A stretch of DNA of 64,000 bases, taken from Symsagittifera roscoffensis (taxonomy: Eukaryota; Xenacoelomorpha; Acoela; Convolutidae). Shown in pieces: positions 62,940 to 64,000 of the stretch. The notes under the pieces are model-generated. The model was not told the DNA's origin. It saw nothing but the letters and a program-made list of their open reading frames with translations, and made no database searches. Position 1 is the stretch's first letter; every line of letters starts with the position of its first letter. The stretch lies in assembly GCF_963678635.1 (NCBI RefSeq), contig NC_087062.1, forward strand, positions 81,920,739-81,984,738, read 5' to 3'. A program made the translations under genes and the position numbers.

Positions 62940-63640
62940 TGGGTGGACTTTCAAAACTTTTTTGAAAATGTTGTCGACCTTTTTTATGCGGACCAAATTG
63001 ATTTTTCGAGCTCTCCCAAATCACTGAAAAGACTTTGTTTTAGCCACATTTTTTGCGCCGCAGACGATAGTATATATTGGCACCAGGGGCGGATTTAGGG
63101 GGGGGGGGGAGCGGGGGGGGGGGTTGGACGTTTCTTTTTCTCAGGGATTCCTCCCCTTACCGACCCAAAGGGGCCCCCCTTTGAACTATTTTGAGATATC
63201 CATATTTAGTGACGGACCCTAAAAAGTTTCTAAAGGTGCCTTTGGCGCCAATATATAATAACTATCAGAGGACAGCGCGCGCCGTATGAACCGATTTTTA
63301 GGCAAAATTTTCCAAAAAGTGCCAAAAAACGCTTTCTTGGCCTGTTTGATTGGCGCAGAAATTTAGACTAAAACAGGGTCTTTTAGTACTTTGGTCGACC
63401 TAAAAAAAAGTTGACAAAATTTTCGAAATTTTTTTTGAAAAACCAAGCCCCCCCCCCTCCCTCGAGAATATCCTAGATCCGGCTCTGATTGGCGTCGAAG
63501 ACGCCTTAGGAAAAACGTTAGGGTCCGCCATTCAAAAATGGAGGTCTGAAAAGAAAAATAGTACCAAAGGAGGGACTTTTGGGTACTATTTTCAGTCAGG
63601 TGGTCGAATCCCTTAAGGGGAGGGGAAGCGTAACATTACA
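62940..63640 (-). mobile_element. hAT-type MITE, outer copy, split by the inner copy
   Basis: The flanks of the inner MITE are themselves this family in reverse orientation. To the left, 62,940-63,083 reads as the reverse of the ...CCAATATATACT..CGCAAAAAATG core and the GTCGACC block. To the right, 63,488-63,640 reads as the reverse of the CTAACG..ACGCCAAT, TTTTTGAATGG and GGGATTCGACC blocks. Its own terminal inverted repeats are not clearly kept. Confidence 0.75.
63084..63487 (+). mobile_element. hAT-type MITE, inner copy
   Basis: It begins CAGGGGCGGATTTAGG and ends CCTAGATCCGGCTCTG (an eroded ATCCGCCCCTG). Flanking octamers ATTGGCAC (63076-63083) and ATTGGCGT (63488-63495) share six of eight bases, consistent with an aged target duplication lying within the outer MITE. 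Confidence 0.85.
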
Positions 63641-64000
63641 AATTTTAATCTCCAAGAACAGTCGCCGCTATGCATTTATGTATGTTTCAAATATTGAGTC
63701 AAATAATTTTTTAATTTTATGCTTTCAAAAATGTATGCGGAGTTGTAGCAAAATTTTTAAGACTTTGCTGTTCAAAATGTTTTAAGAGTTTTTAAAGGTC
63801 CTAAAGTTATTCTGCAAAAGTCTTGAAGATATTTTGCGACCTTTCTTTCGTCTTAAAGATTCTTGGAATTTGCAAAAGTCTTGCAAAAGTCTTATCTGCA
63901 AAAGTCTTTAAGATTCTTTGCGACATTTCTTTTGTGGATTTTTTTTTACAGTTCTTCAGGTTTCACGACACGATTTTTCCAACTTTTCAAAGATTCTTCT
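63641..64000. other. AT-rich segment with short direct repeats
   Basis: No gene. TGCAAAAGTCTT occurs at least four times between 63,815 and 63,910, with AAGATTCTT and GCGAC-TTTCTTT blocks alternating, a small disordered tandem repeat. Confidence 0.5.

Overview
The window looks like repeat-dominated nuclear DNA from an invertebrate animal. It carries BEL/Pao and Ty3/gypsy-type retroelements, a Polinton/Maverick DNA transposon, a CR1/Jockey-type LINE, hAT-type MITEs, satellites and long AT-rich spacers, with no bacterial operon structure. The Polinton polymerase and the BEL proteins remind me most of cnidarian copies, but that is memory only and no host gene is clear enough to fix the taxon.

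Region 1 (1-22,990, all coding signal on the minus strand, clearly more GC-rich than the rest). Read 5'->3' on the minus strand it holds: a Gag-like Lys/Ser-rich ORF with coiled coil (22,986-22,161); Ty3/gypsy reverse transcriptase (motifs A, B, C), RNase H, an acidic linker and integrase (22,160-18,693); a macro-domain-like module in the same frame behind one TAG (18,686-17,607); a 490-bp leader; a second long decayed reading frame (17,118-11,990) with perfect heptad repeats, an SGNH/GDSL hydrolase domain with every catalytic residue present, and a second SGNH-like module across an in-frame TAA; and four head-to-tail copies of an unrecognised gene (11,905-1). The whole may be one giant composite retroelement or several co-inherited pieces. 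No LTR pair was found for it.

Region 2 (23,256-24,320) is a 21-bp minisatellite at the edge of region 1, where composition switches to AT-rich DNA.

Region 3 (26,105-46,318) is a BEL/Pao retrotransposon with both LTRs. It has an extra ORF ahead of gag, then gag (coiled coil, zinc knuckles), protease, RT, RNase H and integrase, all carrying scattered stops and frameshifts. Both LTRs carry tRNA-like A and B boxes. Its RT is split by a complete Polinton (31,373-43,130) with about 205-bp inverted repeats and a perfect 6-bp target duplication GGTTGG. The Polinton keeps pieces of protease, a membrane protein, major capsid, a basic core-like protein, a minor-capsid-like protein, integrase and a protein-primed family B DNA polymerase, and has a 1.74-kb internal duplication.

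Region 4 (46,319-58,330) is mostly non-coding and repetitive: three copies of a repeat ending in a short hairpin, an 850-bp duplication, a roughly 310-bp satellite, and one truncated and one complete hAT MITE. Region 5 (about 58,330-62,480) is a decayed CR1/Jockey-type LINE. Region 6 (62,480-64,000) holds one hAT MITE nested in another of the same family in opposite orientation.

Almost every coding unit is broken. The interest lies in the unusual domain combinations (macro plus two SGNH-like modules beside a gypsy pol, and an SGNH-like ORF in the BEL element) and in the nesting order.
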